From positions 4,092,001-4,156,000 of the forward strand of contig NZ_CP082787.1 in the NCBI RefSeq assembly GCF_021462285.1: a stretch of DNA of 64,000 nt, written 5' to 3'. Under the pieces are notes generated by a model, which searched no databases, was not told where the DNA came from, and saw only the letters and a list, made by a program, of their open reading frames with translations. This DNA comes from Serratia entomophila. Lineage in GTDB: Bacteria > Pseudomonadota > Gammaproteobacteria > Enterobacterales > Enterobacteriaceae. Below are positions 43,799-54,420 of the stretch, in pieces. Every line of letters begins with the position of its first letter. The first letter of the stretch is position 1. The translations under genes and the position numbers were made by a program.

Positions 43799-45994
43799 TT
43801 AGAAGCGGAAGGTTGCGGTGGCGACCACCTGACGTTCTGCGCCCCAGTAGCAGGCATAATCGCGGTAGCAGCTTGAGACGTAGGTCTTGTCGAACAGGTT
43901 GTTGATATTAACCCCGACTGACGAACCCGGCAGGCCAAAGCGCGCCAAATCATATTTGATCGTCGCATCCACCAGGGTGTAATCAGGCACTTTAAAGGTG
44001 CTGTTGTCGGCGCTGTTGAAGCTGGAGCTGGTGCCGACATAACGCACGCCGGAGCCCAACGTCAGGCCGCTGACCGCCGTTTCATGGAAGGTGTAGTCCG
44101 CCCACAGGGAGGCCGTATGCTTGGGGATCTCCGGCGTCGGCTTATCCTGGAAGTTGGTATCCTCGGTGTACTTGGCATCCGTGTAAGTATAAGACGCGAT
44201 CAGGTTGACGTTGGCATTCAGCGCCGCCTTGGCCTCCAGCTCGACGCCGCGCGAACGAATCTCGCCGCTCTGCACGCTGAACTGCGCGTTATCCGGATCC
44301 GGCGTCAGGTTGTTGTTTTTGGTCAGCTGATACAGCGCCGCCGTCAGGACGATCGGTCGATCCTTCGGCACGTATTTCACGCCGGTTTCAAATTGCTTGC
44401 CGATCGAAGGCTTAAAGGTGCTGCCGCCGGCGGTGGTGCCCAGATTAGGTTCGAACGATTGGCTGTAGCTGAAGTACGGCGTGATGCCGTTGTCAAACAG
44501 GTAGTTCAGGCCACCGCGCCAGGTGAACTGCCCGTCGGTTTGTTCGTCCGTGGTGCCCAGGTTGCGGTTAAAGGCAGAGGTCTTCGCCCAGTCGTAACGG
44601 CCGCCCAGCGTCAGCACCCATTGGTTCCACTCGCCCTGTTCCTGCGCATACAGGCCGGTTTGCTCTTGGCGGTTCAGGAAGTTGTAATAAGAACCCACGT
44701 CAATAGCATCATTGCCATACTGCGGATGAGTCATGCTAAGAGCGCTGGCGCTACCATAAATAGCATTAATGTCGTTACGCATGCGCGAGTAATCCACCCC
44801 AAACAATAAGGTGTGATCAATCTGTCCTGTTTTCACCTTCGCCTGCGCTTGGGTATCTACAGAGAAATTGTTCAGGTGTTCCTTCGATTGAACATAGAGG
44901 CGATTAATCGTCGTCGGCGATGACAAACCATATCCGTAAATGCTCTTCAGGTCGGTTTCCAACTGCATATAACGCAGATTCTGGCGCACCGCCCAGGTAT
45001 CGTTGAAGGCGTGCTCGAAGCTGTAGCCGATCATCCGTTGCTTGCGCGAGGTGTAGTTGCTGGCTTCGCCCTCATTGAAATCTGTCGGCAACTTGTTGCC
45101 GTTCGGCAGCGGGATCAGCGTTCCCTGCTTCGGCAGCCAGCCGTAATAACCGGTATAAGGATCGTTTTGAATGTTGGCCAACAGCGTGAAGTTGGTTTTG
45201 TCATCCGGGCGCCAGCTAAAGGAAGGCGCAATCGCGTAGCGCTTCTCTTTGCTCATGTTCTGCTGCGCATCGCTGTCTTTTGCCAGGCCGGTCAGACGAT
45301 AGGAATAGATCCCGTTATCGTCCAGCGCGTCGCTGAAATCGAATCCGGTCTGGAACAGATTGTCGGTGCCCATTTTAAACTGGATTTCGCGCAGCGGCTC
45401 GGTGGTTGGCCGCTTGCTGACCATCGAGACCAGGCCGCCGGGGCTGCTTTTGCCATACAGCACCGACACCGGCCCGCGCAGCAGTTCGGCGCGCTCGAGG
45501 AAATACGGATCGATGGAGGCTTCGCTGTAGTTATCGCCCTGCAGGCGCAGCCCATCCAGATACTGGTTGGTGTTTACCGCCGGGAAGCCGCGAATGGCCA
45601 CCGAATCATAGATCGTGGAACTGCCGCGGCTGGCGAACACGCCCGGCGCATAGGCCAGCGCGCCTTTCACCGTATCGGGCTGGCGCATGTCCATTTCTTC
45701 ACGCGTGACCACGGACACCGACTGCGGGTTCTTCTGAACAGGCGTATCGGTTTTGGTGCCGGTGGCGCTCTGTTTCGCTACGTAGGTGCCGACCGGCCCC
45801 CAGGCGCTTTCCTGCAAGGACGCAGCGCCACCGCCCACGACGGTGAGAGTTTCTTCCTTGGCTGCCGGCTTGGCATCGGCGGAAAATGCCGGCATGGCCA
45901 GCGTACCCAATGCTGCAGCGACAGCGAAAGCTGACATACTGACGGATGAACGGCCCGGTTTGGCTGCGGGAGACGAAAGACGCTTGGTCGGCAT
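43799..45994 (-). CDS. fhuA: TonB-dependent ferrichrome receptor FhuA
   Basis: FhuA imports ferrichrome across the outer membrane with energy from TonB. The 731-aa precursor has a signal sequence ending PAFSADA, the TonB box EETLTVVGGG near residue 50, a plug domain with VRGFPAVNTNQYLDG (split here as IRGFPAVNTNQYLDG), and a 22-strand barrel ending in the outer-membrane signature VATATFRF with C-terminal Phe. Operon context with fhuCDB confirms hydroxamate transport. A Fur box lies 43 bases upstream of the start codon. Confidence 0.93.
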   Translation of the reverse strand: MPTKRLSSPAAKPGRSSVSMSAFAVAAALGTLAMPAFSADAKPAAKEETLTVVGGGAASLQESAWGPVGTYVAKQSATGTKTDTPVQKNPQSVSVVTREEMDMRQPDTVKGALAYAPGVFASRGSSTIYDSVAIRGFPAVNTNQYLDGLRLQGDNYSEASIDPYFLERAELLRGPVSVLYGKSSPGGLVSMVSKRPTTEPLREIQFKMGTDNLFQTGFDFSDALDDNGIYSYRLTGLAKDSDAQQNMSKEKRYAIAPSFSWRPDDKTNFTLLANIQNDPYTGYYGWLPKQGTLIPLPNGNKLPTDFNEGEASNYTSRKQRMIGYSFEHAFNDTWAVRQNLRYMQLETDLKSIYGYGLSSPTTINRLYVQSKEHLNNFSVDTQAQAKVKTGQIDHTLLFGVDYSRMRNDINAIYGSASALSMTHPQYGNDAIDVGSYYNFLNRQEQTGLYAQEQGEWNQWVLTLGGRYDWAKTSAFNRNLGTTDEQTDGQFTWRGGLNYLFDNGITPYFSYSQSFEPNLGTTAGGSTFKPSIGKQFETGVKYVPKDRPIVLTAALYQLTKNNNLTPDPDNAQFSVQSGEIRSRGVELEAKAALNANVNLIASYTYTDAKYTEDTNFQDKPTPEIPKHTASLWADYTFHETAVSGLTLGSGVRYVGTSSSFNSADNSTFKVPDYTLVDATIKYDLARFGLPGSSVGVNINNLFDKTYVSSCYRDYACYWGAERQVVATATFRF

Positions 45995-46036
45995 AATTTG
46001 GTTTCTCTGATGGATAATTCAATAACGAATGTAAAC

Positions 46037-46055
46037 GATAATAATTATTATAAGC
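46037..46055 (-). promoter_or_regulatory. Fur box upstream of fhuA
   Basis: GATAATAATTATTATAAGC matches the 19-base Fur consensus GATAATGATAATCATTATC at about 14 positions. It is placed to repress the fhuACDB operon under iron-replete conditions. Confidence 0.75.
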
Positions 46056-46170
46056 GTCGCATTTTATGCAGAAGGCAAATTAAACTGCAAGCCGAATTCA
46101 TCTGCCAAATAGGTTAGCAATTAACCGCTTAGCCTTATTAACCTCGTGGAAATAAAGCGTGCGAAAAAAC

Positions 46171-46200
46171 AAAAAAGCCCGCAACAAAGGTTACGGGCTT
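46171..46200 (-). terminator. Rho-independent terminator of mrcB
   Basis: On the minus strand AAGCCCG and CGGGCTT form a stem with a long loop, followed by TTTTG. It lies about 48 bases after the mrcB stop and upstream of the fhuA Fur box. Confidence 0.85.
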
Positions 46201-46248
46201 AATAATAAAGAAAAATTTTTCGCTTAAGCGTTTTACCTCAGCGACGGT

Positions 46249-48753
46249 TTACTGGCCGAACATGTCCTTGATCCAACCGGCGACGCCATCCGCATCTTTC
46301 TGCTCACCCGCAGCCTGTTGCTGCTGTTGCTGCTGTTGTTGCTGAACAGCCGCCTGGCTGGCCTGACACAGCCCCTGCGGGTTATCGGTCCATACCGGGA
46401 TGGTGCGCCAGCTACCGCCGCCGCAGATGAAGTTGCCTGCCGAATCTATGCCCATCTGGTTGATGCCTTCCGGTGGCTGCAGCATCAGCGGCAGTGGCGT
46501 CTGGTTTTCCAGATAGCGGCGGTACAGGGTCAGCGCGCCGTTGGCGCCGGTCAGCTTGGCCGGGCCGTTGTTATCGCGCCCCACCCAAGCGATCGCCACT
46601 TCCTTGCCGTCGATGCCGGCAAACCAGCTGTCGCGCAGATCGTTGGTGGTACCGGTTTTCGCCGCCAGGTTGTAGTTCGGGAACTTCACCGACAGTGAGC
46701 GGGAAGTTCCGCGGATAACGCCCTGTTGCATGGCGTACAGCGTCAGGTAAGCAGCCTGCGCCGGCACCATGCGTTCCGCCTGCGGGAAACTCTGGTACAG
46801 CACCGAACCGTCCTCGGCGATCACCGAGCGCACCGCAGACAGCGGCGCACGGTTGCCGCCGCTGGCGATGGTCTGGTATTCCTGCGCCACTTCCACCGGC
46901 GTCAGGCCGATGGCCCCCAGCAACATGGAAGGCACCGGATTGATCTCCGCTTTGGGTATGCCCAGACGCTGCAGCGTGGCGCTGATCTGATCCAGCCCCA
47001 CCGACAGGCCAAGGTTGACCGTCGGCACGTTGAGCGAGTTGGCGAGCGCGTCGACCAGCATCACCTTGCCGCGGAATTTACGGTCATAGTTGTTCGGTTG
47101 CCAGAGAGCGCCGTTCGGCTGTTTCAGCGACAGCGGCGCATCCGCCAGCCAGGTGTTGAGGCGATACTTGTCCGGCTCGGAAAGCGCGGTCAGGTAAGTC
47201 GGCGGCTTAGCCAGCGAGCCGACCAGGCGACGGGCCTGCACCGCGCGGTTAAAACCGGCGAACTGCGGGTTGGAACCGCCGACCATGGCGCGCACTTCGC
47301 CGCTGAAGCGATCGACAATCACCATCGCCGCTTCCAGATCCTTCACATGGCGCGCTGCGCGCAGCGCCGGAATGCCGTCCTCAACCGCTTTTTCCGCCGC
47401 GTCCTGCGACACCGGATCCAGAGTAGTGAAAATTTTCACGCCGGACAGGTCGTTGACCTTATCGCCCAGTTTGGTCTGCAGCTCCTGACGCACCATCTGC
47501 ATAAACGCCGGCTGCGGGGTGATGACCCCGCCTTTCGGCTGCACGCCCAGCGGACGCGCGCTCAGCATGTCATACAGCTCGGCGTCGATCACCCCCTGGT
47601 TCTGCAACAGCTTGAGCACCAGATTGCGGCGCTCCAGCGCCAGCTTAGGGTTGCGCCACGGGTTATACAGCGAAGCGCCCTTCACCATGCCGACCAGCAG
47701 CGCCTGCTGATCGAGGCTCAGCTCATCCACCGGGCGGCCGAAGTAGTACAGGCTGGCCAGCGGGAAGCCGCGGATCTGATCGTTGCCGCTCTGGCCGAGA
47801 TACACCTCGTTCAGGTACAGCTCGAGAATGCGGTCCTTGCTGTAGCGGTAATCCACCAGCAAGGCCATATAGGCTTCATTGGCCTTGCGCCACAGCGAGC
47901 GTTCGTTGGTGAGGAACAGGTTCTTCACCAACTGCTGCGTCAGGGTGCTGCCGCCCTGCACTGCGCGGCCGGCGGTCAGGTTGGCCAGCACGGCGCGGCC
48001 GATAGAGTACGGGCTGATGCCGTCATGCTCGTAGAAATGGCGGTCTTCTGTGGCGATCAGCGTATCCACCAGCAGATCCGGGAAACCGGCGCGGGGCACG
48101 AACAGCCGCTGTTCGCCGTTCGGCGACTGCAGCATGGTGATCAGGCGCGGATCGAGGCGGAAGAACCCGAAGCTGCGCTGGTTTTCCATATTCTCGATCT
48201 TCGCCAGGCGGTTGTTTTGGAAATCCAGCCGGGCGTGGATCTGCCCTTCTTTGCCGTCAGGGAAGTCGAACGGGCGGCGCAGCATCTCGATGCTGTTGGC
48301 CTGCACGGTAAATTCCCCCGGGCGAGTCATGCGGCTCACCTGGCGGTACTGCATGCCTTCCAGCAGATCGACCATTTCCTTTTTGCTGTACGGCATGCCC
48401 GGTTCCAGGTTGACCATGCGGCCGTACACCGCCGCCGGCAGTTGCCAGACTTTACCGTCGATGCGGCTGCGGATCTGGGAATCCAGGTAAACGCCATAGA
48501 TCGCCAGCAGCACGGCGACAATCAGGATCAGCTTAATCAGCAGCCCGAGCCAACGGCGCTTTTTACGCGGCGGAGTCGCTTTCACCTTACGGGGCATGCG
48601 CTGCTGCTCCTCTTCATACTCATCATCGTCATACTCGTCTTCTTCGTATTCATCATAATCGTCGTCTCGGCGACGGCGCGGCGGCTTGCGCGACGCGGTG
48701 GGTTTTGGTTGTTTTCCTTTGCGCCCGATGGGCTCGCGGTCATCCCCGGCCAT
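46249..48753 (-). CDS. mrcB: Penicillin-binding protein 1B
   Basis: PBP1b is a bifunctional glycosyltransferase/transpeptidase that polymerises and crosslinks peptidoglycan in the periplasm. The 834-aa product has a charged cytoplasmic tail rich in Asp, Glu and Tyr, one membrane helix ([18 protein letters not shown]), the UB2H domain, glycosyltransferase motifs [11 protein letters not shown] and [12 protein letters not shown], and transpeptidase motifs SLAK, SLNV and KTGTTND. A run of ten glutamines lies near the C-terminus (46315-46344). It follows hrpB by 105 bases on the same strand. Confidence 0.97.
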   Translation of the reverse strand: MAGDDREPIGRKGKQPKPTASRKPPRRRRDDDYDEYEEDEYDDDEYEEEQQRMPRKVKATPPRKKRRWLGLLIKLILIVAVLLAIYGVYLDSQIRSRIDGKVWQLPAAVYGRMVNLEPGMPYSKKEMVDLLEGMQYRQVSRMTRPGEFTVQANSIEMLRRPFDFPDGKEGQIHARLDFQNNRLAKIENMENQRSFGFFRLDPRLITMLQSPNGEQRLFVPRAGFPDLLVDTLIATEDRHFYEHDGISPYSIGRAVLANLTAGRAVQGGSTLTQQLVKNLFLTNERSLWRKANEAYMALLVDYRYSKDRILELYLNEVYLGQSGNDQIRGFPLASLYYFGRPVDELSLDQQALLVGMVKGASLYNPWRNPKLALERRNLVLKLLQNQGVIDAELYDMLSARPLGVQPKGGVITPQPAFMQMVRQELQTKLGDKVNDLSGVKIFTTLDPVSQDAAEKAVEDGIPALRAARHVKDLEAAMVIVDRFSGEVRAMVGGSNPQFAGFNRAVQARRLVGSLAKPPTYLTALSEPDKYRLNTWLADAPLSLKQPNGALWQPNNYDRKFRGKVMLVDALANSLNVPTVNLGLSVGLDQISATLQRLGIPKAEINPVPSMLLGAIGLTPVEVAQEYQTIASGGNRAPLSAVRSVIAEDGSVLYQSFPQAERMVPAQAAYLTLYAMQQGVIRGTSRSLSVKFPNYNLAAKTGTTNDLRDSWFAGIDGKEVAIAWVGRDNNGPAKLTGANGALTLYRRYLENQTPLPLMLQPPEGINQMGIDSAGNFICGGGSWRTIPVWTDNPQGLCQASQAAVQQQQQQQQQQAAGEQKDADGVAGWIKDMFGQ
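46315..46344 (-). repeat. Trinucleotide repeat coding for ten glutamines in PBP1b
   Basis: Ten CAG/CAA codons in a row encode Gln near the PBP1b C-terminus. The mix of CAG and CAA lowers slippage but the length may vary between strains. Confidence 0.85.
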
Positions 48754-48858
48754 TGCTGTTGTTCTCCGAGCTTGGCGGCCCAGCCGCCATTATTAGTCGC
48801 TTAATCTGTCCCGGCGCCAGGCCGCTGAACAGAAGAAACATCTGAATTCCATACGCAT

Positions 48859-51297
48859 TCACTGGTACTTTTTGGTCCGGCGCGTCGGGGCGGTATTGGC
48901 CGGGTCGTCGGGCCACACGTGTTTCGGATAGCGCCCCTTCATCTCTTTTTGCACCTCGCGATAGGCGCCCTGCCAAAATGCGGCCAGATCGCCGGTGATT
49001 TGCAGCGGCCGGTGCGCCGGTGAGAGTAACTCAAGCACCACCGGGATGCGACCCTCAGCCAACATTGGGCTGCGCTGTTCACCAAACACCTCCTGTAAAC
49101 GCACCGCCAGCGCGGGCGGTTTGCCGGCGTCATAACGGATCGGCAGGCGGCTGCCGGTCGGCACAGTGTAATGAGTGGGTAAGGCATTATCCAGCCGCTG
49201 CTTTTGCTGCCAGTCCAGCAAGCGGGCCAACGCCTCGGCGATATTAACCTGCTTCAACCCGCGCAGATCGCGCACGCCGTTCAGCGAAGGCAGCAGCCAG
49301 CGCTCCAGCGCGTCCAGCAGCGATTCATCGTCCACCGGCGGCCAGGCGGCCTCCGGCAGCCAGCGCTGCGCACACTGCAGCCGCACCCTCAGCTGCTCGG
49401 CGGCGGTGTCCCAGTTGAGCACCGCCAACCCCTGCGACCGCACCCAGCCGATCAGCGCCTGCTGGAGTTCTTCATCCGCCGGCTTGGCCAGCGGTTGGGC
49501 GCGCAGCGTCAGGCGGCCAATTTGCTGGCGCTTCCAGGCGCGCAGCGTGCCCTTTTCTTCATCCCACTCCACCGCCGTTTGCTGCGAGACTATCGCCGGC
49601 AGCTGCGCCGCCAGCGCGTCGATCTCCACCGGCAACGCCAGCAGAATACGCGCATCCGGGCTGTTATGCCCCTGCAGCAGGCTGGGGATAATCAGCCAGG
49701 GCGCACGCGACAACGCTTCATCCTGATTCATCGCCGCGCCCATGCCGTTGGCCAACAGATAACGGCCATCCTGCCCGCGCCGCTGGCCGATGCGATCGGC
49801 GAACGCCAGCGCCAGCAGGCGCGGCGCCAAATCGGCATCGACCTGCCCCGGCCGCTGCGCAAGGCGGCGCGTCAGCTGGGCGGCGCGACGCTGCCAATTC
49901 GGCTGCGGCCGGCTCAGCCAATAGCCGATATCCATCTGCCCGCCGCGCGGCGGCTCCTCCAGCAATGCGGCCAACGCCGCCGCCGTCGCCACCCCCTCGG
50001 CGCCCAGCGCAGCACCGGCGGCCAACATCGCCGCCAGCCTCGGCTCACAGCCCAGCGCGGCCATCTGGCGCCCCTGCGCGCTGAGCTTATCGCCCTCGTC
50101 CGTGGCGCCAAGCCGGCGCAGCAGCCCTTTGGCCGCCGCCAGCGCCGGCGCCGGCGGCCGATCGAGCCAGGTCAGTTGGGCCGCATCGTGGCAGCCCCAC
50201 TGCAGCAGCTCGAGCCAGAAGCCGGCCAAATCGCTTTGCAAGATCTCCGGCTCGGCATGCTCCGCCGCACGCTCCGCCTGCTCTTTGGCGAACAGATGCC
50301 AACAGATGCCCGGCTCCAGACGCCCGGCGCGGCCGGCGCGCTGCACCATCGAGGCCTGGCTGATGCGTTGCGTCACCAGGCGCGTCAGGCCGTTGCGCAC
50401 GTCATAGCGCGCCACCCGCTCCAGCCCGCTGTCGATCACCAGGCGGATACCTTCAATCGTCAGGCTGGTCTCGGCGATATTGGTCGCCAGCACCACCTTG
50501 CGCCGCCCGGCCTGAGCCGGCTGGATCGCTTTCTGCTGCTGCGCCAGCGGCAAGGCGCCATACAGCGGGCACAGATCGGTATCGCCGGGCAACTCGCCGT
50601 TGAGGCGTTCCAGCACCCGGTTGATTTCCGCCACGCCCGGCAGGAACAGCAGCAGCGAGCCCGGCTGTTCGGCCAACAAACGCTTCACCGCCGCCGCCAC
50701 GCCGTCCTCCAGCCGCTGATGGCTGGCCAGCGGCTGATATTGACGATCGACCGGGAAACTGCGCCCTTCGGAAACCACCGCCGGCGCCTGCGGCAGCAGC
50801 TGCGCCAGCCGGGCGTTGTCCAGCGTCGCCGACATGATCAGCAGCTTCAGATCTTCGCGCAGCCCCTGTTGCACATCGAGCAGCAGCGCCAACGCCAGAT
50901 CGGCCTGCAGGCTGCGCTCGTGAAATTCGTCGAGGATCACCAGCGAGACGCCCTGCAGCTCGGCGTCCTGTTGCAGCATGCGGGTGAGAATGCCTTCGGT
51001 CACCACTTCCAGCCGGGTCTGCGGCCCGCTTTTACTTTCGGCGCGCATGCGGTAGCCCACGGTTTGGCCGGGTTCTTCACCCAGCTGTTGCGCCAGCCGG
51101 TAGGCGACGTTTTTCGCCGCCAACCGCCGCGGCTCCAGCATGATGATGCGGCCGGGCAAGCCGGCTTTAGCCAGGATCTGCAGCGGCAGCCAGGTGGATT
51201 TGCCGGCGCCGGTCGGGGCGTGCAGCAAGACCTGCGGGGCGGATTGCAGCGCAGTGAGCAACTCATCAAGTACCGCGCTGACGGGCAGTGAAGACAC
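48859..51297 (-). CDS. hrpB: ATP-dependent helicase HrpB
   Basis: HrpB is a DEAH-box-type helicase of unsettled cellular role. The 812-aa product has Walker A TGAGKST (about residues 31-37), the box DEFH in VILDEFHERS, motif III SATLDN, NIAETSLTIEG and the arginine-finger motif QRAGRAGR. The start is chosen at the GTG at 51297 (SSLPVSAVLDELL), because GGAGAG lies seven bases before it and E. coli HrpB starts at the same residue. An ATG at 51321 adds eight residues but lacks a ribosome binding site. It is divergent from thpR. Confidence 0.93.
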   Translation of the reverse strand: MSSLPVSAVLDELLTALQSAPQVLLHAPTGAGKSTWLPLQILAKAGLPGRIIMLEPRRLAAKNVAYRLAQQLGEEPGQTVGYRMRAESKSGPQTRLEVVTEGILTRMLQQDAELQGVSLVILDEFHERSLQADLALALLLDVQQGLREDLKLLIMSATLDNARLAQLLPQAPAVVSEGRSFPVDRQYQPLASHQRLEDGVAAAVKRLLAEQPGSLLLFLPGVAEINRVLERLNGELPGDTDLCPLYGALPLAQQQKAIQPAQAGRRKVVLATNIAETSLTIEGIRLVIDSGLERVARYDVRNGLTRLVTQRISQASMVQRAGRAGRLEPGICWHLFAKEQAERAAEHAEPEILQSDLAGFWLELLQWGCHDAAQLTWLDRPPAPALAAAKGLLRRLGATDEGDKLSAQGRQMAALGCEPRLAAMLAAGAALGAEGVATAAALAALLEEPPRGGQMDIGYWLSRPQPNWQRRAAQLTRRLAQRPGQVDADLAPRLLALAFADRIGQRRGQDGRYLLANGMGAAMNQDEALSRAPWLIIPSLLQGHNSPDARILLALPVEIDALAAQLPAIVSQQTAVEWDEEKGTLRAWKRQQIGRLTLRAQPLAKPADEELQQALIGWVRSQGLAVLNWDTAAEQLRVRLQCAQRWLPEAAWPPVDDESLLDALERWLLPSLNGVRDLRGLKQVNIAEALARLLDWQQKQRLDNALPTHYTVPTGSRLPIRYDAGKPPALAVRLQEVFGEQRSPMLAEGRIPVVLELLSPAHRPLQITGDLAAFWQGAYREVQKEMKGRYPKHVWPDDPANTAPTRRTKKYQ

Positions 51298-51377
51298 AGA
51301 ACTCTCCGTGGTGGTTAACATTAAACGGCGTACATTGTAGCATTAGACTCTGCGTTTCATTCACTTGCCGGGTATCC

Positions 51378-51920
51378 ATGTCCAGTTCGCGCCGCCTGTT
51401 TTTCGCTTTGCCCTTGCCTGATGCGCTGCAGCAGCAGGTGATCCGCTGGCGCGCCGACGCCTTTTCACCGGAGGCGGGGCGGCCGGTGGCGGCGGCCAAC
51501 CTGCACCTGACGCTGGCGTTCCTCGGTGAGGTCAGCGCCCAGAAAGAGCAGGCGCTGGCCCGGCTGGCTGACCGCATCGCCCAACCCGGGTTCAGCCTGC
51601 GGCTTGACGATCTCGGCCACTGGCCGCGCCCCGGCGTGGTGTGGCTCGGCACCCGCCGCGCACCGCGCGGGCTGCTGCAGCTGGCCGAGCTGCTGCGCTC
51701 GCAGGCCGCCCGCAGCGGTTGCTACCAAAGCCCCATGCCGTTTCACCCGCACATCACGTTGCTGCGCGCCGCCACCCAACCGGTGGCGATCCCGCCGACA
51801 ACGCCGGGTTGGGCCTTCAATGCCGAGACCTTCGCCTTATATCAGTCGGTATTTGAAAACGGCCGCACCCGTTACCATCAGCTCGAACAATGGCCCCTGG
51901 CCCCTCAGGAAAACCGATGA
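51378..51920 (+). CDS. thpR: RNA 2',3'-cyclic phosphodiesterase (2'-5' RNA ligase family)
   Basis: ThpR (LigT) opens 2',3'-cyclic phosphates on RNA and can join 2'-5' ends in vitro. The 180-aa product has the two HxTx motifs of the 2H phosphoesterase fold: HLTLAF (about residue 42) and HITLLR (about 128). The ATG at 51378 begins [14 protein letters not shown]; an earlier frame start at 51288 lies within hrpB. sfsA follows with a four-base ATGA overlap. Confidence 0.93.
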   Translation: MSSSRRLFFALPLPDALQQQVIRWRADAFSPEAGRPVAAANLHLTLAFLGEVSAQKEQALARLADRIAQPGFSLRLDDLGHWPRPGVVWLGTRRAPRGLLQLAELLRSQAARSGCYQSPMPFHPHITLLRAATQPVAIPPTTPGWAFNAETFALYQSVFENGRTRYHQLEQWPLAPQENR

Positions 51921-52624
51921 TCTTCACCCCGCCGCTGCGCTCCGCCACGCTGATTAAACGTTACAAACGCTTTCTGGCGGACGTGATCACCCCGGAAGGG
52001 GAAACTTTCACTCTGCACTGCGCCAACACCGGCGCCATGACCGGTTGCGCCACGCCCGGCGATACCGTCTGGTATTCCACCTCGGACAACCCCAAGCGCA
52101 AATACGCCCACAGCTGGGAACTGACCCATACCCAGCAGGGCGACTGGATCTGCGTCAATACGCTGCGCGCCAACACCCTGGTGCGCGAGGCGATCGAACG
52201 GGATCTCGTCAATGAATTATCCGGTTACAGTAAAATTGCCGGCGAGGTGAAATACGGCAGTGAAAACAGTCGTATCGATTTGTTATTACAGGCAGAAAAT
52301 CGGGTTAACTGCTATATTGAAGTTAAGTCAGTCACATTACTGCAACAACAACGTGGTTACTTTCCTGATGCGGTAACGCTCAGAGGACAAAAGCACCTGC
52401 GTGAGTTGCTCAGCGTGGTTGAAAGCGGGCAGCGGGCGGTGTTGTTCTTTGCCGTGTTGCACAGCGGTATTGAACAGGTCGCACCGGCACATCATATAGA
52501 TGCGCGTTATGCGGCACTGTTAGCGCAGGTCCGGCAGTTGGGAGTAGAAGTGGTTTGTTATGGGGCTAAATTATCACCTGACGGTATATCTCTCTGCGAT
52601 AAGTTACCGTTTTTTATCGATTAG
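51917..52624 (+). CDS. sfsA: DNA/RNA nuclease SfsA
   Basis: SfsA was named for stimulating sugar fermentation with CRP in E. coli and is now annotated as a nuclease. The 235-aa product (E. coli 234) has the N-terminal OB-like region [19 protein letters not shown] and the nuclease-like core SRIDLLL...[10 protein letters not shown]. The ATG at 51917 overlaps the thpR stop codon and has AGGA upstream. No clear terminator follows. Confidence 0.95.
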   Translation: MIFTPPLRSATLIKRYKRFLADVITPEGETFTLHCANTGAMTGCATPGDTVWYSTSDNPKRKYAHSWELTHTQQGDWICVNTLRANTLVREAIERDLVNELSGYSKIAGEVKYGSENSRIDLLLQAENRVNCYIEVKSVTLLQQQRGYFPDAVTLRGQKHLRELLSVVESGQRAVLFFAVLHSGIEQVAPAHHIDARYAALLAQVRQLGVEVVCYGAKLSPDGISLCDKLPFFID

Positions 52625-52796
52625 CGGAATCGGGCAGTAATAAGGTTAGCGCATCGCCAAATACGCCTCCCTTCACAGCATTGTCAAGCGGGCGACAGGA
52701 ATAATTGCCAACCTACCTTCCTTCTGTTATTTATAGCGGCCTGTTTTTCCCCCGCATTGGGGATTCGATAGTGCGTGTGTATGTAGGAGAAGCAAC

Positions 52797-53252
52797 ATGC
52801 AAGAAGGGCAAAACCGTAAAACCTCGTCCTTGAGCATTCTCGCCATCGCTGGGGTGGAGCCGTACCAAGAGAAGCCGGGCGAAGAGTACATGAACGACGC
52901 CCAGTTGTCGCATTTCAAGCGCATTCTTGAAGCGTGGCGCAACCAGCTCAGGGACGAAGTGGACCGTACTGTATCGCATATGCAAGACGAAGCTGCCAAC
53001 TTCCCGGATCCGGTCGACCGTGCCGCGCAGGAAGAAGAATTCAGCCTTGAACTGCGTAACCGTGACCGTGAACGCAAACTGATCAAAAAGATCGAGAAAA
53101 CGCTGAAGAAAGTGGAAGACGAAGATTTCGGCTACTGCGAATCCTGCGGCGTGGAGATTGGCATTCGTCGCCTCGAAGCGCGTCCGACCGCCGATTTGTG
53201 TATCGACTGCAAGACCCTGGCGGAAATCCGCGAAAAGCAGATGGCCGGCTAA
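52797..53252 (+). CDS. dksA: RNA polymerase-binding transcription factor DksA
   Basis: DksA binds the RNA polymerase secondary channel and, with ppGpp, drives the stringent response. The 151-aa product equals E. coli DksA in length, with a coiled-coil carrying the DxxDxA tip (DPVDRA) and a C-terminal four-Cys zinc finger (CESCG...CIDC). Its ATG at 52797 has GGAG upstream. An ERIC element follows 7 bases after the stop. Confidence 0.98.
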   Translation: MQEGQNRKTSSLSILAIAGVEPYQEKPGEEYMNDAQLSHFKRILEAWRNQLRDEVDRTVSHMQDEAANFPDPVDRAAQEEEFSLELRNRDRERKLIKKIEKTLKKVEDEDFGYCESCGVEIGIRRLEARPTADLCIDCKTLAEIREKQMAG

Positions 53253-53258
53253 TACCGC

Positions 53259-53381
53259 TACTCTACATGATTGGAGCTGCATCACGGCGGCAAGAATGCG
53301 CATTCCGAAGCGCTTACTCCGGTAAGCGATTCGGGTAAGCAAGCGCAGCCAACGCAGATGCAGTTTCAGGCATAACGAGTA
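53259..53381 (+). repeat. Divergent ERIC element between dksA and gluQ
   Basis: These 123 bases have inverted ends TACTC...GAGCTGCATC and GATGCAG...GAGTA and an internal CGGCGGCAAG and GTAAGCGATTCGGGTAAGC stretch, matching the element at 60999-61123 closely. The core is more diverged from the ERIC consensus. Confidence 0.75.
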
Positions 53382-53447
53382 TGTTACCGCTGCGGTGTGC
53401 GTTCATGCGCACACCGCACAGAGTAAAGGGAACCTTTCCCCTCTGAT

Positions 53448-54359
53448 ATGCAAGAAAGTCATTATGTGGGGCGCTTTGCCCCATCGCCTTCCGGGGATCT
53501 GCATTTCGGTTCGCTGATTGCCGCTCTGGGAAGCTACCTCCAGGCTCGCGCCCAGCGCGGGCAATGGTTGGTTCGCATTGAAGATATCGATCCCCCGCGC
53601 GAAGTCGCCGGCGCCGCCGATCGTATCTTATCCGCTCTGGAACATTATGGTCTCCTCTGGGACGGCCAGGTCATCTATCAGTCTCAACGCCACGACGCCT
53701 ACCGCGCCGCCTTGGATCTGCTGCAACAGCGGGGGCTCAGCTATTACTGCACCTGCACCCGCAGCCGCATTCAGCACATCGGCGGCCTGTATGACGGCCA
53801 CTGCCGCGATTTGCATCTCGGCCCGCAGGGCGCCGCCATCCGCTTGCGCCAGTCCGCTCCCGTCTATGCGTTTCACGATCGCCTGCAGGGCGAACTGCGT
53901 GCCGATCCGGCGCTGGCCGGCGAAGACTTTATCATTCGCCGCCGCGACGGGCTGTTCGCCTACAATCTGGCGGTGGTGATCGACGACCATTTTCAGGGCG
54001 TGACCGAAATCGTACGCGGCGCCGACCTGATCGAACCCACGGTGCGCCAGATTGCGCTGTATCATCAGCTGCAGGCGCCGGCGCCTTCTTACGTGCATCT
54101 GCCGCTGGCGTTGGGCGCCAACGGCATCAAGCTGTCGAAGCAAAACCACGCGCCCGCGCTGCCCGGCGGCGATCCGCGCCCGGTGCTGGTCGCCGCATTG
54201 AAATTTCTGCGCCAACCGCTGCCGGAAAGCTGGCAAGATCTTGACCTGCCGTTATTATTGAGCTGGGCGGTCGCGCACTGGCAGCTGGAAAACGTGCCGC
54301 GCCAGGAGGCGATCCCCCTGGACGAAAACACGTCGGCATTCTCAAAGGGGCCATGGTGA
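53448..54359 (+). CDS. gluQ: Glutamyl-Q tRNA(Asp) synthetase
   Basis: GluQ attaches glutamate to the queuosine base of tRNA(Asp). The 303-aa product has the class I catalytic core of a truncated GluRS: HIGH-like [13 protein letters not shown] (about residues 10-22), Cys residues of a zinc site ([10 protein letters not shown]...GLYDGHC) and KMSKS-like KLSKQN, but no anticodon-binding domain. It is followed by pcnB after 61 bases. Confidence 0.95.
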   Translation: MQESHYVGRFAPSPSGDLHFGSLIAALGSYLQARAQRGQWLVRIEDIDPPREVAGAADRILSALEHYGLLWDGQVIYQSQRHDAYRAALDLLQQRGLSYYCTCTRSRIQHIGGLYDGHCRDLHLGPQGAAIRLRQSAPVYAFHDRLQGELRADPALAGEDFIIRRRDGLFAYNLAVVIDDHFQGVTEIVRGADLIEPTVRQIALYHQLQAPAPSYVHLPLALGANGIKLSKQNHAPALPGGDPRPVLVAALKFLRQPLPESWQDLDLPLLLSWAVAHWQLENVPRQEAIPLDENTSAFSKGPW

Positions 54360-54420
54360 GCTATGATTAGCCGCTATTTTTTGTTAGCTCCATTTTTATC
54401 AGTCACTATCGAGGTGTACC

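Noticed and set aside
48754..48858. GGCGGC/GCCGCC hairpin between hrpB and mrcB as a terminator
   Set aside because: Short stem without T-tract; read-through from hrpB into mrcB cannot be judged.
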